Source: Spiribacter salilacus (lineage in GTDB: Bacteria > Pseudomonadota > Gammaproteobacteria > Nitrococcales > Nitrococcaceae). From it: a stretch of DNA of 64,000 bases. The DNA lies in the NCBI RefSeq assembly GCF_009649225.1, contig NZ_WJPP01000003.1, positions 62,001-126,000 of the forward strand. Direction: 5' to 3'. This document shows positions 54,539 to 64,000 of the stretch, one piece after another (position 1 is the stretch's first letter; every line of letters begins with the position of its first letter). Position numbers and translations under genes: made by a program. The notes under the pieces were generated by a model. The model was not told the DNA's origin. It saw nothing but the letters and a program-made list of their open reading frames with translations, and searched no databases.

Positions 54539-55672
54539 GTGAGCATCACCGAGGGCCTTAAGATTTATGCGGTAGGCGGTGCGGTGCGCGATCGCCTGTT
54601 GGGGTTGCCTGTCACAGAACGCGACTGGGTCGTCGTGGGGTCATCGCCCGAGGAGATGCTTGCTCGTGGCTTTCAGCCTGTTGGCAAAGACTTTCCCGTT
54701 TTCCTTCACCCGGACACCCACGAAGAATATGCCCTTGCCCGCACCGAGCAAAAGGTAGCGCCGGGCTATCACGGCTTTACCTTTCATGCGGATGCTAGCG
54801 TCACGCTCGAGCAAGATCTGCAGCGCCGCGATCTAACAATTAATGCAATCGCAGAAACGGCGCAGGGGCAGCTGATCGATCCCTGGGGTGGACAGGCAGA
54901 TCTGGCCGCGCGTCAGCTTCGGCACGTATCGCCAGCTTTTCGCGAAGATCCCGTTCGTATTTTGCGCCTTGCCCGCTTTGCTGCCCGCTTTGCAGACCTT
55001 GGATTTCACATCGCTAAGGATACGCTGGCACTGTGCCAGCGTATGGTTGCTGAGCATGAAGCGGATGCGCTCGTGCCTGAGCGTGTCTGGCAGGAAATGG
55101 CCAAGGCATTAATGACATCGCGACCGGATATTTTTGTTGAAGCTTTAAAGGACAGTCACCTTTTGCCCGTCATCCTACCCGCACTCGATATCGAGAAGGA
55201 CGAGCTAGGGTTGGTGTGTGCCGCACTCCGAGAAGCAGCTGCATCGAACGCGGCATTAGCGGCGCGTTTTGCCGTTCTCCTCCATCGCATTGATGATGAT
55301 GTGGCCAAGGTGTGCGATCGGCTACGAGCCCCGCGCAGCTGTCGCGACCTAGCGGTTTTAGTCCATGAGCATTATCGCAAATACCAACAACTGGCCTCGC
55401 TAAACGCCGAAGCAGTTGTTGAGTTGTTGGTCTCTTTAGATGCTTATCGTCGCCCCGACAGGCTGGCTGACTTTACTGACGCTTGCCAGGCCATTACTCG
55501 CGCTCAAAGTACGAACGCCAACGCGGACACCGATGAGCTTGAGCGCGCCTTAGCGATAACTCAGGATATTGCCGTGCAACCGCTTGTCGACCGTGGCCTC
55601 CGCGGACCCGACATCGCCAAGGCCATTCATGCGGAGCGGGTCTACCGCCTTCAGCAACGACGCAGCCGATAA
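54539..55672 (+). CDS. cca: CCA-adding tRNA nucleotidyltransferase
   Basis: A 377-residue class II enzyme with a GTG start. IYAVGGAVRDRLLGLPVTERDWVVVG holds the catalytic DxD region, RRDLTINAIAE and PVRILRLARFAARFADLGF continue the head and neck. The C-terminal HD phosphohydrolase of E. coli Cca is absent or shortened. It adds or repairs CCA at tRNA 3' ends. Two sense copies of the dispersed word: 54890 (GGQADLAAR) and 55150 (LKDSHLLPV). The last 22 bases overlap the convergent cyclase gene. Confidence 0.94.
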   Translation: MSITEGLKIYAVGGAVRDRLLGLPVTERDWVVVGSSPEEMLARGFQPVGKDFPVFLHPDTHEEYALARTEQKVAPGYHGFTFHADASVTLEQDLQRRDLTINAIAETAQGQLIDPWGGQADLAARQLRHVSPAFREDPVRILRLARFAARFADLGFHIAKDTLALCQRMVAEHEADALVPERVWQEMAKALMTSRPDIFVEALKDSHLLPVILPALDIEKDELGLVCAALREAAASNAALAARFAVLLHRIDDDVAKVCDRLRAPRSCRDLAVLVHEHYRKYQQLASLNAEAVVELLVSLDAYRRPDRLADFTDACQAITRAQSTNANADTDELERALAITQDIAVQPLVDRGLRGPDIAKAIHAERVYRLQQRRSR

Positions 55673-56337
55673 ACGGGCATGTGGGCCTCAGCGCCAGGAA
55701 TGATCGCAGAACTCAGTCCATCAAATGCCATGCTAGGCTCTTCTTGCAACGCTATGCGAACCGCGTTTGAAGTAATTACCTCCGGCGTGCGAGCGTGATC
55801 GCAAAGCCTTGACGCCACGTTCACTGTCTCACCAATCGCGGTATAGCTTCGTCGTTCACTCGAGCCCACCTCACCCATCATGACATCACCAACATGCACG
55901 CCTACCGCCACAGAAACGGGACTACCGCCATCTTCGGTCTGTGCGGCCGCAACGATGAGCTCAAGGGCACAATCACAAGCCTTTGCAACCTTATCTTCCC
56001 CCTCAAAAATTGCCATCAGCCCATCGCCAGCGTAGTTGTCCACATAGCCCCCAAAGGCTTCAATCACTTTGGACTGCCGCTCCGAGCTGGTCTGCACCGT
56101 TAATAACAAACCCGCATCGTCAAGAATGCGAGAGAGCTCAGTAAAACCTCGAATATCGGAAAATAAAACGCAGACATGACAGTGACGCGGGCTTTGGTCA
56201 GACTGTTCGGCGATGCCGGTTTTTTCCAAGCGCTCGCACACAGGGCGTGGCGCGTAAGCCATTAGCGTAGAATTAATTTGTTTTAACCGGCGAAAAGCGG
56301 CAATGGCTGCCCCTTGTTTTTTATTTTTGCGCGACAT
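55651..56337 (-). CDS. Free-standing class III nucleotide cyclase domain protein
   Basis: A 228-residue protein that is little more than one cyclase catalytic domain. The first metal Asp is in VLFSDIRGFTELSR, the second in YAGDGLMAIFEG, and the transition-state pair is in VNVASRL. In DNYAGD the base-specifying Lys of typical cyclases appears as Asn, and YTAIG has Thr at the second specifying position. So cAMP synthesis is likely but not certain. No sensor domain, only a short N-terminal helix. Convergent with cca; followed by the MidA gene. Confidence 0.85.
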   Translation of the reverse strand: MSRKNKKQGAAIAAFRRLKQINSTLMAYAPRPVCERLEKTGIAEQSDQSPRHCHVCVLFSDIRGFTELSRILDDAGLLLTVQTSSERQSKVIEAFGGYVDNYAGDGLMAIFEGEDKVAKACDCALELIVAAAQTEDGGSPVSVAVGVHVGDVMMGEVGSSERRSYTAIGETVNVASRLCDHARTPEVITSNAVRIALQEEPSMAFDGLSSAIIPGAEAHMPVYRLRRC

Positions 56338-56387
56338 TCCTTTGCGCCCCCAATTGCCACTATTTTAGTACCCTTTTAATAGTAGTA

Positions 56388-57575
56388 CTAAAGTCGGTCG
56401 CAATGATCAACAAAAGAAAAGCCCGGCAGCGCAAACGGCAGTGCACGGGAAAGCCCCATCACTTTAAATCGCTCGCCCATTTCATCGGGAAATAATAATG
56501 GCTTTACTTGTTGTGCAAGCTCTGCTGCTCGATTGGGGTCGCCTGCTGCTTCGCGCTCTAAAATCTGGCCGATCCCAGCACCCGCCAAAAAATTACCTTG
56601 CGTTGCAAAGCCTGCCAATTCTAACCCTGATTCAACGCCGGCTCGGGCGACTGCTGTAAAATCAACAAACGCGGTAATGTCCTGCAAACCGGGCCAAAAA
56701 AATGGGTCATCATGCGCCTGATGCCGGTAATGACAAACCAAAGTGCCCATCCGGCGTTGCGGATGATAAAACTCCCGTCGCGGATAGCCATAATCAATTA
56801 ATAAAATCAGCCCCTCATCAAGCAGACGGCCCAGCTCTGTGACCCACGGCGCTAACGATGGGCACCATTCTGATTGATAACCCTCCGCTAACGGCTCACC
56901 AATGTCCCTCTCAATCTCCGCTACCGCGTTAACCAATGCCTGATCAGCAGGCTTTTTACGCCAACATAACTTGCCGGCCTCTTCGCCCACCACTAAAGCA
57001 CTAACGTCGCTAATATCGCGCTGAAATCGCCTGACCGGTAAGGCATCGAGTACCTCATTAGCAATTACCACCCCCCGAAACCCACCCTTTGGCGGGCGAT
57101 CAAGCCATGCCACCCGATCGCGCAAATGCGCTGGTAATTCAGCAAGTGTTTCTGCCTGCTTGGCTCTAAGATCCGCGCTCACATCGACCACATAGTAATG
57201 CTTTGGACAGCACCCCAATCGATCAAGCTCACATAAAAGGTCATAGGCCATTTGCCCATTGCCGGCGCCAAATTCCAATACATCGCCATCGCCTAAAGAC
57301 TCCAGCACCATCCCAATTTGGCCTGCGATTGCTTTGGCAAAAAAGCTACTGACTAATGGTGCGGTAATGAAATCGCCACCCCGACCAAAACGGGCTTGGC
57401 CCGCGCTGTAATAACCAAGACCCGGGCTATACAAGGCAAGGCTCATAAAATCGGAGAAATCGAGCGCTCCGCCCGCCATCGCAATCGCTGCTTTAATGCG
57501 CTCATTGAGCTGATGACTGTGCTCAACCGCAATTTTATCGGGCTCAGGTAACGAAGGAGTGGGCCGATGCGCCAT
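56388..57575 (-). CDS. MidA/NDUFAF7-like SAM-dependent methyltransferase
   Basis: A 395-residue protein. SLALYSPGLGYYSAGQARFGRGGDFITAP is the N-terminal signature, GDVLEFGAGNGQMAYDLL the SAM motif and GVVIANEVLDALPVRRFQ the active-site loop. NDUFAF7 methylates Arg in complex I of mitochondria; bacterial targets are unknown. The start ATG overlaps the folK stop (TGATG), so it is translationally coupled to folate genes. Confidence 0.88.
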   Translation of the reverse strand: MAHRPTPSLPEPDKIAVEHSHQLNERIKAAIAMAGGALDFSDFMSLALYSPGLGYYSAGQARFGRGGDFITAPLVSSFFAKAIAGQIGMVLESLGDGDVLEFGAGNGQMAYDLLCELDRLGCCPKHYYVVDVSADLRAKQAETLAELPAHLRDRVAWLDRPPKGGFRGVVIANEVLDALPVRRFQRDISDVSALVVGEEAGKLCWRKKPADQALVNAVAEIERDIGEPLAEGYQSEWCPSLAPWVTELGRLLDEGLILLIDYGYPRREFYHPQRRMGTLVCHYRHQAHDDPFFWPGLQDITAFVDFTAVARAGVESGLELAGFATQGNFLAGAGIGQILEREAAGDPNRAAELAQQVKPLLFPDEMGERFKVMGLSRALPFALPGFSFVDHCDRL

Positions 57576-58069
57576 CAGGCCGAAGCAAAATCCAAATGCA
57601 CTGGCTCAAGATCTTCTGGCTCGTCAGAGAATGCGGCCCAAAGGTCAGCAAAACGTCGCCCATCAATCGGATGCCGCGCATCCGGCGCCACATCTGCCAG
57701 TGGCTTAAGCACAAAGGCATATTTGAGAATTTCATCGCGCGGCAAACTCGGCGCTGACGCTCTCACTAAATCGCCAAACAACAAAATATCAATATCGAGC
57801 GTACGCGCGCTAAAGCGTTGCGCTTCGCGCTGCCGCCCCTGTGCTGTTTCGATAGCCCGGCACGCAGTGGCTAATGCCTCTACCGAGTCAGCGGTATCAA
57901 GGCCAATCACTAAGTTATAAAAATCGTCGCCCGCAAAACCGACGGCCGGCGTTTGGTAGACCGGCGATATAACTATGTCGCCATACTGTGCTTGCAGTGC
58001 TTTCACGGCTGCTCGCACGTTTTTTTCTGGTTCGATGTTACTGCCGATGCTTAGATAGGTACGCGTCAT
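57575..58069 (-). CDS. folK: HPPK, 6-hydroxymethyldihydropterin pyrophosphokinase
   Basis: A 164-residue enzyme with LSIGSNIEPEKNVRAA and the Asp motif FSARTLDIDILLFGD, typical of FolK. It passes pyrophosphate from ATP to the pterin in folate synthesis. Start overlaps the folB stop (ATGA), so folB-folK-midA are one operon. Confidence 0.95.
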   Translation of the reverse strand: MTRTYLSIGSNIEPEKNVRAAVKALQAQYGDIVISPVYQTPAVGFAGDDFYNLVIGLDTADSVEALATACRAIETAQGRQREAQRFSARTLDIDILLFGDLVRASAPSLPRDEILKYAFVLKPLADVAPDARHPIDGRRFADLWAAFSDEPEDLEPVHLDFASA

Positions 58070-58443
58070 GAGGCGACCTCCCCTGCGGAGTGTTCTATGG
58101 GGCGCTCAATGGTTATGCCCACACTTTTAGCGGCCGGTAATGCACCCGGTTTGTGTAAGGTCAGCCGAACCCAGTGCACACCAGGCTGCTCAAGTACCTC
58201 ATCTGCTAAGCGCGCTGCTAGTGTCTCAATCAGCTCACAGGCTGACTGCGCTGCTAATGCTTGCAATCGCTCAGCCAGCGCCGCGTAGTCTACGGCATGC
58301 GCTAGATCATCCGTTTTGGCCGCCATCTCTGTGGTAACGCCCAACACCAAGTCCACGCGCAGCCGCTGAGCGAAGGTTCGCTCCCAGTCATGCACGCCGA
58401 TCACAGCCCGCAGTTCAAGTTCTTGCACAAAAAGCGTATCCAT
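58066..58443 (-). CDS. folB: Dihydroneopterin aldolase
   Basis: About 125 residues from the ATG at 58443; a longer frame would add 12 residues unlike the family. MDTLFVQELELRAVIGVHDWERTF opens the protein, and the catalytic Glu/Lys residues fit (KPGALPAAKSVGITIER). It converts dihydroneopterin to the FolK substrate. The gene is divergent from plsY; the starts are 82 bases apart. Confidence 0.92.
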   Translation of the reverse strand: MDTLFVQELELRAVIGVHDWERTFAQRLRVDLVLGVTTEMAAKTDDLAHAVDYAALAERLQALAAQSACELIETLAARLADEVLEQPGVHWVRLTLHKPGALPAAKSVGITIERPIEHSAGEVAS

Positions 58444-58524
58444 GGCTGCGCGAGGATTCCATTTCCGCGTGCACAACACAAGAGGCAGCTTGACCGAATT
58501 CCGCCGAGCGTATCCAATGCCGGC

Positions 58525-59118
58525 ATGATCGAGATAATTATAGTCGCTGCCGGATATTTGTTGGGATCGCTGTCTGCCGGCGTGCTCGTAGCGCGCGCAC
58601 TTGGCTTAGGTGACCCGCGTGATGCAGGTAGCGGCAACCCAGGGGCAACCAATGTGTTGCGTCTCGGCGGGAAAAAAGCGGCTGTTTTGACGTTAATTGG
58701 CGACGGCGGCAAAGGCATGCTCGCTATTTGGCTCGCCCATGCGTTTAATATGATCCCAAGCATCATCGCGCTGACGGGTCTGGCGGCATTTATCGGTCAT
58801 CTTTACCCGGTTTTTCACGGTTTTAGGGGCGGCAAAGGGGTGGCAACCGGGTTTGGTGTTTTGCTGGCTTGGTCTTGGCCCGCAGGGCTTGCGGCCTTAT
58901 TCACTTGGCTGCTAGTGGCGGCGGTAGGCCGGCGCTCTTCACTGGCCGCATTAGCCGCGGCGGTGCTTGCGCCCATTTACTTGCTACTCAGCCCAGCGCC
59001 CCTCGTCATTACCCTTGCCATGATACCGATGGCCGCCTTAACTCTGTATCGGCATCAAGACAACATTCGGCGTCTTTTAGACGGGACCGAGCCCCGCATT
59101 GGCCAAAGGAGCCGCTAA
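58525..59118 (+). CDS. plsY: Glycerol-3-phosphate acyltransferase PlsY
   Basis: 197 residues from the ATG at 58525. [18 protein letters not shown], then [24 protein letters not shown] and [22 protein letters not shown] are the conserved PlsY motifs between five membrane helices. It uses acyl-phosphate to start phospholipid synthesis. Its last 42 bases overlap the convergent tsaD gene, a fixed pairing in many gammaproteobacteria. Confidence 0.94.
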   Translation: MIEIIIVAAGYLLGSLSAGVLVARALGLGDPRDAGSGNPGATNVLRLGGKKAAVLTLIGDGGKGMLAIWLAHAFNMIPSIIALTGLAAFIGHLYPVFHGFRGGKGVATGFGVLLAWSWPAGLAALFTWLLVAAVGRRSSLAALAAAVLAPIYLLLSPAPLVITLAMIPMAALTLYRHQDNIRRLLDGTEPRIGQRSR

Positions 59119-60117
59119 TTCCCCCAACGGCCAGCGAGGCCGAACCTCTACCTCTCCAACATCCTGCTCGCCCATCGACAACCTTTGCTGACCGGCATAC
59201 GCAATCATTGCGCCGTTATCTGTGCAAAATGCAAGCCGTGGATAGTAAGCACGCCCCCCGGCGGCTCCCGCCACCGCCTGCAGCCGTTCTCGCAGCACCG
59301 TATTGGCGCCCACGCCGCCAGCAACCACTAAGCGTTTCAAACCCGTTTGCACTAATGCCCGTTTGACCTTAATCGCAAAAGTATCCACCACCGCATCTTG
59401 AAAAGCCCGCGCAATGGCCGCCCGCGCTGCCTCATCTAACGTGGTGTTATGCACCGCGTTAACCACCGCTGTTTTCAAACCACTAAAACTAAAATCCAAC
59501 CCGGGGCGATCAACCATAGGGCGGGGAAATACCCAGCGGCCCGGCTCACCGACGGCCGCTAACTTCTCGAGCGCCGGGCCACCCGGATAGGGCAACCCCA
59601 GCAACTTTGCCGTTTTATCAAATGCCTCACCAGCCGCATCATCGAGTGACTCACCTAAAACGTGATAGCGCCCAACGCCGGCCACCTCAACAAGCAATGT
59701 GTGCCCGCCTGACACCAGAAGCGCTAAAAATGGAAATGCGGGTGGGTCTGCTTCGAGCATGGGTGCCAACAAATGGGCTTCCATGTGATGAACCCCAAGC
59801 ACCGGTCGGTCTAATGCCCACGCCAGCCCTTTAGCCACCGCAGCGCCCGCCAATAAGGCGCCGGCCAAGCCAGGCCCTCGGGCATAGGCAACGCCATCAA
59901 TATCGCAAGGTTGCAATTCCGCTTCGGCTAACGTTTGCTCAACCAACGGTAGGATTCGCCGAATATGATCACGCGACGCCAGTTCAGGAACAACACCGCC
60001 ATACTCGGCATGCAGCTTTACCTGACTAAACAACCGATGCGCCAATAGCCCCGCGGCCGCATCATGCAGCGCTATGCCCGTCTCATCACAGGTGGTTTCA
60101 AGCCCAAGGATAATCAT
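59077..60117 (-). CDS. tsaD: tRNA N6-threonylcarbamoyladenosine synthase subunit TsaD
   Basis: A 346-residue ASKHA enzyme. [17 protein letters not shown], the metal-binding [13 protein letters not shown] (HxxxH near residues 110-115), [12 protein letters not shown] and [12 protein letters not shown] show all parts. It transfers threonylcarbamoyl to A37 of tRNA. It is divergent from rpsU. Confidence 0.96.
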   Translation of the reverse strand: MIILGLETTCDETGIALHDAAAGLLAHRLFSQVKLHAEYGGVVPELASRDHIRRILPLVEQTLAEAELQPCDIDGVAYARGPGLAGALLAGAAVAKGLAWALDRPVLGVHHMEAHLLAPMLEADPPAFPFLALLVSGGHTLLVEVAGVGRYHVLGESLDDAAGEAFDKTAKLLGLPYPGGPALEKLAAVGEPGRWVFPRPMVDRPGLDFSFSGLKTAVVNAVHNTTLDEAARAAIARAFQDAVVDTFAIKVKRALVQTGLKRLVVAGGVGANTVLRERLQAVAGAAGGRAYYPRLAFCTDNGAMIAYAGQQRLSMGEQDVGEVEVRPRWPLGELAAPLANAGLGPV

Positions 60118-60223
60118 CAGTTTTTTTGCATTTAGTTAAGGTGGTGTTTAAACTGCTCGGCTGATTAAGGGAAAGACGATTTAGTCTACGTCGATTTTGC
60201 CAAAACGGTAAGGTGAAAAGTTT

Positions 60224-60439
60224 ATGCCGAGTGTGAAGATTCGGGAAAATGAGCCATTCGAAGTTGCCCTGCGCCGCTTTAAACGCTCATGTGAAAAAGC
60301 AGGCGTTCTTTCAGAGGTTCGCCGGCGTGAGTTTTATGAAAAGCCCACGCAGGAGCGCAAGCGCAAGCAAGCCGCTGCGGTCAAGCGTTCGGCCAAGCGT
60401 GTGCAGCGAGAAAGCCAGCGCACTCAGCGCCTGTACTAA
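60224..60439 (+). CDS. rpsU: Ribosomal protein S21
   Basis: A 71-residue S21: [20 protein letters not shown] and a C-terminal basic tail with [14 protein letters not shown]. First gene of the macromolecular synthesis operon (rpsU-yqeY-dnaG-rpoD). The ATG follows AAGGTGAAAAG. Confidence 0.97.
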   Translation: MPSVKIRENEPFEVALRRFKRSCEKAGVLSEVRRREFYEKPTQERKRKQAAAVKRSAKRVQRESQRTQRLY

Positions 60440-60451
60440 ACGTCATACTCT

Positions 60452-60898
60452 ATGAGTGATCTGAAGGCGGCAATTAATGAGTCCGTCAAAGCAGCCATGC
60501 GAGCCGGTGAAAAAACCCGGCTTGGCACGTTGCGATTGATCACTGCCGCGATTAAGCAAAAAGAAGTTGACGATCGTCGAGAACTGACCGATGCCGATGT
60601 TTTAGCCATTCTCGATAAAATGGTTAAACAGCGCAGAGAGTCAGAATCCCAGTATTCACAAGCCAATCGCGAAGATCTGGCAGTAGTTGAGCGGGCAGAA
60701 ATGGCAATCATTGCCGAATTTCTGCCCCAACCGCTCAGCGATAAGGAAATCGATACGCTCGTTCAAGAGGCCATTACCACCACGGGGGCTCAGTCGGTAA
60801 AAGACATGGGCAAGGTCATGGGCATCCTCAAACCCCAGGTGCAAGGGCGTGCCGACATGAGCCAGGTCAGCGCACGGGTAAAGGCGCAACTCAACTGA
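60452..60898 (+). CDS. yqeY: GatB/YqeY domain protein
   Basis: A 148-residue helical protein beginning SDLKAAINESVKAAMRAGEKTRLGTLRLI and ending VQGRADMSQVSARVKAQL, the YqeY family related to the tail of GatB. It may bind tRNA. It stands between rpsU and dnaG, as in many beta- and gammaproteobacteria. Confidence 0.92.
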   Translation: MSDLKAAINESVKAAMRAGEKTRLGTLRLITAAIKQKEVDDRRELTDADVLAILDKMVKQRRESESQYSQANREDLAVVERAEMAIIAEFLPQPLSDKEIDTLVQEAITTTGAQSVKDMGKVMGILKPQVQGRADMSQVSARVKAQLN

Positions 60899-60932
60899 GA
60901 CACCGGCCTGCTACCCGGCGTAAACTGTAGCA

Positions 60933-62675
60933 ATGGCTGGCCGCATTCCTGATCATTTTATTGACGAGCTGCTCTCGCGCATCGATATTGCCGAGGTGGT
61001 CGGCGAACGTGTGCAATTACGCCGCTCTGGCAGCAATCACTCTGGGCTTTGCCCCTTTCATGGCGAAAAAACCCCCTCTTTTACCGTCAGCACTGAAAAA
61101 CAGTTCTACCACTGCTTTGGCTGCGGCGCACACGGCACCGCCATACGGTTTTTGATGGAATATGACCGGCTAGACTTTCGCGAAGCGGTAGCGCAATTAG
61201 CCGCAATAGCAGGTATGGAAATTCCCGAATCGGCTCGCGACAGTGCCCCACCGCCAGAACAAGAAAGCCTATACAGCACGCTCCAGCGCGCGGCGGATGC
61301 TTATCGCCAGTGGCTGCGCGATCATCCTCAAGCGGAACGTGCCGTGAAGTATTTACAACAACGCGGCTTAAGCGGCGAAATTGCAAAACAATATGGCATC
61401 GGTTTTGCGCCTCCGGGCTGGCGTAACCTGCTCGACAAGCTAACGGATCGCACGGCATTGAACCGTGCTGGGCTGATTGTAGAAAAAGAAGCCGACCGGG
61501 TGTATGACCGCTTTCGCGACCGCATCATCTTTCCAATCCGTGATCGACGTGGGCGCACCATCGCCTTTGGTGGCCGGGTACTCGATCAAAGTGAGCCTAA
61601 ATACCTCAATAGCCCTGAATCTCCCGTTTTTCAAAAAGGCCAAGAGCTCTATGGCCTGTATGAAGTACTGCAAGCTGACCGCCGCCCGCCCGATATTTTG
61701 GTGGTGGAAGGCTACATGGATGTGGTGGCACTCGCACAACATGGCGTACCGCGAGCCGTGGCTACCCTAGGCACTGCCACTTCAACGCGACAAGTTGAGC
61801 GGCTTTTTCAAATTACCGGCGATGTGATTTTCTGCTTTGATGGCGATAAAGCAGGGCGGCGAGCGGCTGCTCGCGCGATGGAAAATGCACTGCCGGCTAT
61901 GCGACAAGGCCGACAAATTCGATTTTTATTCCTGCCCGAAGGCGAAGACCCGGACAGCCTTATTCGCCAAGAAGGACAGGCATCGTTTACCGCGCGCCTG
62001 CAAAAGGCCACGCCGTTGTCGGACTTTTTGATTGCTAGCGTTAGCGACGAGGTGGATCTACAAACGATGGATGGGCGCGCACGACTGATCGAGAAGGCAA
62101 CGCCCTTGTTGCGACGGCTGCCACCTGATGTCTACCGCCATATGCTTTTTGATCGACTGGCCGGGCTTGCCCGCATCGAGCGGGATTATCTGGAACAGGT
62201 CGTCGATCAACAACAACGCATCAAATCACCGCCGGACGGCCAGCTTGATACGGCGGGAACCACCGCCGATCAACCGGTGCGTCGCACACCCGTTAGGCTA
62301 GCCATTGCGTTGTTACTGCAATCGCCATCACTCGCAACCCAAGTCGAGGATCTAGGCCCGTTACATGACACGCAGTCCATTCCTGGCTTAGCGTTACTCA
62401 AACAGCTACTTGAATTAAGCCGCACTGACCCCCATATCACTACCAGTGCCCTGTTGGAACGGTTTCGCGACTCTGAGCATGAAACGGCTTTATGGAAACT
62501 GGCAACGTGGGATCATTTGGTGCCTGAAGCAGGCCGCACAGAGGAGTTTGCCGATATTATGCGACGAATCGCCAATCAAACGGCACAACAACGGCTTACA
62601 CAGCTTAATGAACGGCTACAATCAGGAGAACTTACTCCCGAGGAATGGTCAGAATGGATGGCACTGAAGAAATAA
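60933..62675 (+). CDS. dnaG: DNA primase
   Basis: A 580-residue primase. The zinc motif CPFHGEKTPSF...YHCFGCG is near residue 40-65, the TOPRIM domain has VVEGYMDVVALAQHG and FCFDGDKAGRRAA near 270-320, and a C-terminal helicase-binding domain with DnaB-like interface ends the protein. It makes RNA primers for replication. One sense copy of the dispersed word (61974) encodes GQA in a surface loop. Confidence 0.96.
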   Translation: MAGRIPDHFIDELLSRIDIAEVVGERVQLRRSGSNHSGLCPFHGEKTPSFTVSTEKQFYHCFGCGAHGTAIRFLMEYDRLDFREAVAQLAAIAGMEIPESARDSAPPPEQESLYSTLQRAADAYRQWLRDHPQAERAVKYLQQRGLSGEIAKQYGIGFAPPGWRNLLDKLTDRTALNRAGLIVEKEADRVYDRFRDRIIFPIRDRRGRTIAFGGRVLDQSEPKYLNSPESPVFQKGQELYGLYEVLQADRRPPDILVVEGYMDVVALAQHGVPRAVATLGTATSTRQVERLFQITGDVIFCFDGDKAGRRAAARAMENALPAMRQGRQIRFLFLPEGEDPDSLIRQEGQASFTARLQKATPLSDFLIASVSDEVDLQTMDGRARLIEKATPLLRRLPPDVYRHMLFDRLAGLARIERDYLEQVVDQQQRIKSPPDGQLDTAGTTADQPVRRTPVRLAIALLLQSPSLATQVEDLGPLHDTQSIPGLALLKQLLELSRTDPHITTSALLERFRDSEHETALWKLATWDHLVPEAGRTEEFADIMRRIANQTAQQRLTQLNERLQSGELTPEEWSEWMALKK

Positions 62676-62740
62676 GATGCTAGAATACTCGGTTCCGCAT
62701 AAATAGCGATCCGCCCAATCAACATCAGCACCGGTAGTTT

Positions 62741-64000
62741 ATGGCAAGCCACGACCAGCAATCCCAAATTCGTGAACTCATCGCCCGCGGCAAAGAACAG
62801 GGCTACCTGACTTATGCCGAGGTCAACGATCATCTGCCCGATGACATTGTAGAGCCTGAGCAAATCGAAGATATCATTGGCATGATTAATGACATGGGCA
62901 TCACGGTGCATGAAACCGCGCCCGATGCCGATACGCTGCTGCTTAGCGATGGCGCCGTATCGACTGACGAGGATGAGGCAGAAGAGGCCGCTGCTGCGCT
63001 TGCCGCTGTGGATGCCGAATTCGGTCGTACTACCGATCCCGTGCGTATGTACATGCGCGAGATGGGCACCGTTGAATTGCTCACCCGCGAGGGCGAAATT
63101 GATCTGGCCAAGCGCATCGAAGACGGGCTTGACCAGGTTTTGCGCGCCCTATCAGGCTATCCAGAATCTTCACGCACCCTGATGCTGCTCCACCATGCCA
63201 TTCAAAATGGTGAGATGCGCTTAGCCGATGTTGTAGCCGGGTTTCGAGACGTCACCGAACTCGTTGAAAACGTGCCCGACATCGTAGCGACTCATCAGGC
63301 AGAAGCTGCTGAGGCGGCGCGGGAAGCCGAAGAGGCCCGCGCAGAAGACGAAGAAGCGCCCGCACCAGATACAACGGTAGACCCCGAGCGCGCCGCGCAA
63401 GTACTCGAGCGCATCGAAATCCTGCATAACGAAATGATCGAAGTGCTCGACTCGGAAGGCCATGCCAGCAAAAAACTGCCCGCCATCCGAGAAGAAATGA
63501 CCGGGCTATTTTTATCGATGAAGCTTGTGCCCAAAGTGATTGAGGGCATGGCAAATAACCTGCGTAAAGCCGTTGAGCGTGTTCGCACCGCAGAGCGCGA
63601 GGTTATGCGCGTTGCCACCAAACAAGCCGGCATGCCACGCAAGGCCTTTTTAGAAAGCTTTACGGGTAATGAGACCAATCCAAACTGGGTTGACTCGGTT
63701 ATTAAAACGAAAAAGCCATACAGCAGTGCAATTGCCGAGCAGCGCGAGCTAATTGCGGCAGAACAGGCTGAGCTCGTCCGCATTCATGAGCTAACAGGGC
63801 TGCCACCCGCTGAAATTCGTGAAATCAATCGCCGAATGTCGATTGGTGAGGCGAAAGCCCGTCGCGCCAAAAAGGAAATGGTCGAGGCCAACCTGCGTTT
63901 GGTTATCTCGATTGCCAAGAAGTACACCAATCGCGGCCTGCAATTCCTTGATTTAATTCAGGAAGGCAATATTGGCTTAATGAAAGCAGTCGATAAATTT
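62741..64000 (+). CDS. rpoD: RNA polymerase sigma-70 factor RpoD (3' end beyond the window)
   Basis: 420 codons are visible from the ATG at 62741. Region 1.1 starts the protein ([24 protein letters not shown]), region 1.2 has [29 protein letters not shown], the acidic non-conserved region follows ([19 protein letters not shown]), and the window ends in region 2 ([36 protein letters not shown]). Housekeeping sigma factor, last gene of the operon. Contains no copy of the dispersed word so far. Confidence 0.97.
   Translation, partial: MASHDQQSQIRELIARGKEQGYLTYAEVNDHLPDDIVEPEQIEDIIGMINDMGITVHETAPDADTLLLSDGAVSTDEDEAEEAAAALAAVDAEFGRTTDPVRMYMREMGTVELLTREGEIDLAKRIEDGLDQVLRALSGYPESSRTLMLLHHAIQNGEMRLADVVAGFRDVTELVENVPDIVATHQAEAAEAAREAEEARAEDEEAPAPDTTVDPERAAQVLERIEILHNEMIEVLDSEGHASKKLPAIREEMTGLFLSMKLVPKVIEGMANNLRKAVERVRTAEREVMRVATKQAGMPRKAFLESFTGNETNPNWVDSVIKTKKPYSSAIAEQRELIAAEQAELVRIHELTGLPPAEIREINRRMSIGEAKARRAKKEMVEANLRLVISIAKKYTNRGLQFLDLIQEGNIGLMKAVDKF

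Overview
The window is a gene-dense chromosomal segment of a gammaproteobacterium. Evidence: the tsaD / rpsU-yqeY-dnaG-rpoD block, the cutA-dsbD-tlpA-aroQ-accB-accC string, the pcm-rhodanese-tolC-waaA neighbourhood, the glnE-ilvE-LPS run, LpoB, and a heptose/Kdo lipopolysaccharide core pathway. I cannot name the genus; gene order resembles Chromatiales/Xanthomonadales-like lineages more than Enterobacteria. No tRNA, rRNA, CRISPR array, prophage or integron was seen. The only mobile-type gene is one REP-associated (Y1/HUH) transposase at 26.3-27.4 kb.

Layout. 0-5.8 kb (minus): LuxR-type response regulator (cut by the window edge), its histidine kinase, a GntR/FadR regulator and a YdiJ-type FAD/Fe-S 2-hydroxyacid dehydrogenase with a candidate operator upstream. 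5.8-15.1 kb (minus): formamidase-like enzyme, small outer-membrane barrel, a five-gene envelope cluster centred on LpoB (COG3014 lipoprotein, YcfL-like, LpoB, an unrecognised exported protein, a FlgT/CsgG-like protein), GabD-type dehydrogenase, YgjP-type metallopeptidase. 15.2-23.8 kb (plus): carbonic anhydrase, ferrochelatase, a Crp/Fnr regulator and cydABDC for a bd-type (CIO-like) oxidase. 23.9-27.9 kb: tartrate/malate dehydrogenase-like enzyme, mutM, rpmBG, the transposase and a 530-bp intergenic region rich in inverted repeats. 27.9-45.3 kb: pcm-rhodanese-tolC, then the LPS core genes waaA, waaC, kdkA, hldE, waaF, a UDP-xylose synthase plus GT90 pair, a GT4, waaL-like ligase, hldD, followed by a zf-CHCC protein, ilvE and glnE. 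45.4-47.6 kb: groESL under a perfect CIRCE element. 47.6-52.7 kb: cutA-dsbD-tlpA-aroQ-accBC. 52.7-60.1 kb: TauE exporter, NDUFA9-like SDR, cca, a free-standing class III cyclase, MidA-like methyltransferase, folK, folB, plsY, tsaD. 60.2-64 kb: rpsU, yqeY, dnaG, rpoD (cut).

The outstanding signal is not a gene. A 9-bp word, GGACAG(G/C/T)CA, usually preceded by A/G and followed by C/T, occurs about 74 times by eye, on both strands equally (38 plus, 36 minus), where about 1.5 copies are expected by chance. About 69 of the 74 copies lie inside protein-coding genes and are read through in all frames; the fourth variant GGACAGACA appears only about twice. Copies are densest around the transposase (about 40 between 19.3 and 36.3 kb) and absent from 5.5-14.8 kb, groESL, 55.2-61.9 kb and rpoD. 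Density and intragenic placement resemble DNA-uptake sequences, while the nearby transposase suggests a REP-like alternative. Several copies coincide with glycine-rich catalytic motifs (ABC signature, SAM motif I, FAD loop), which points to in-place base substitution rather than insertion of a sequence block.
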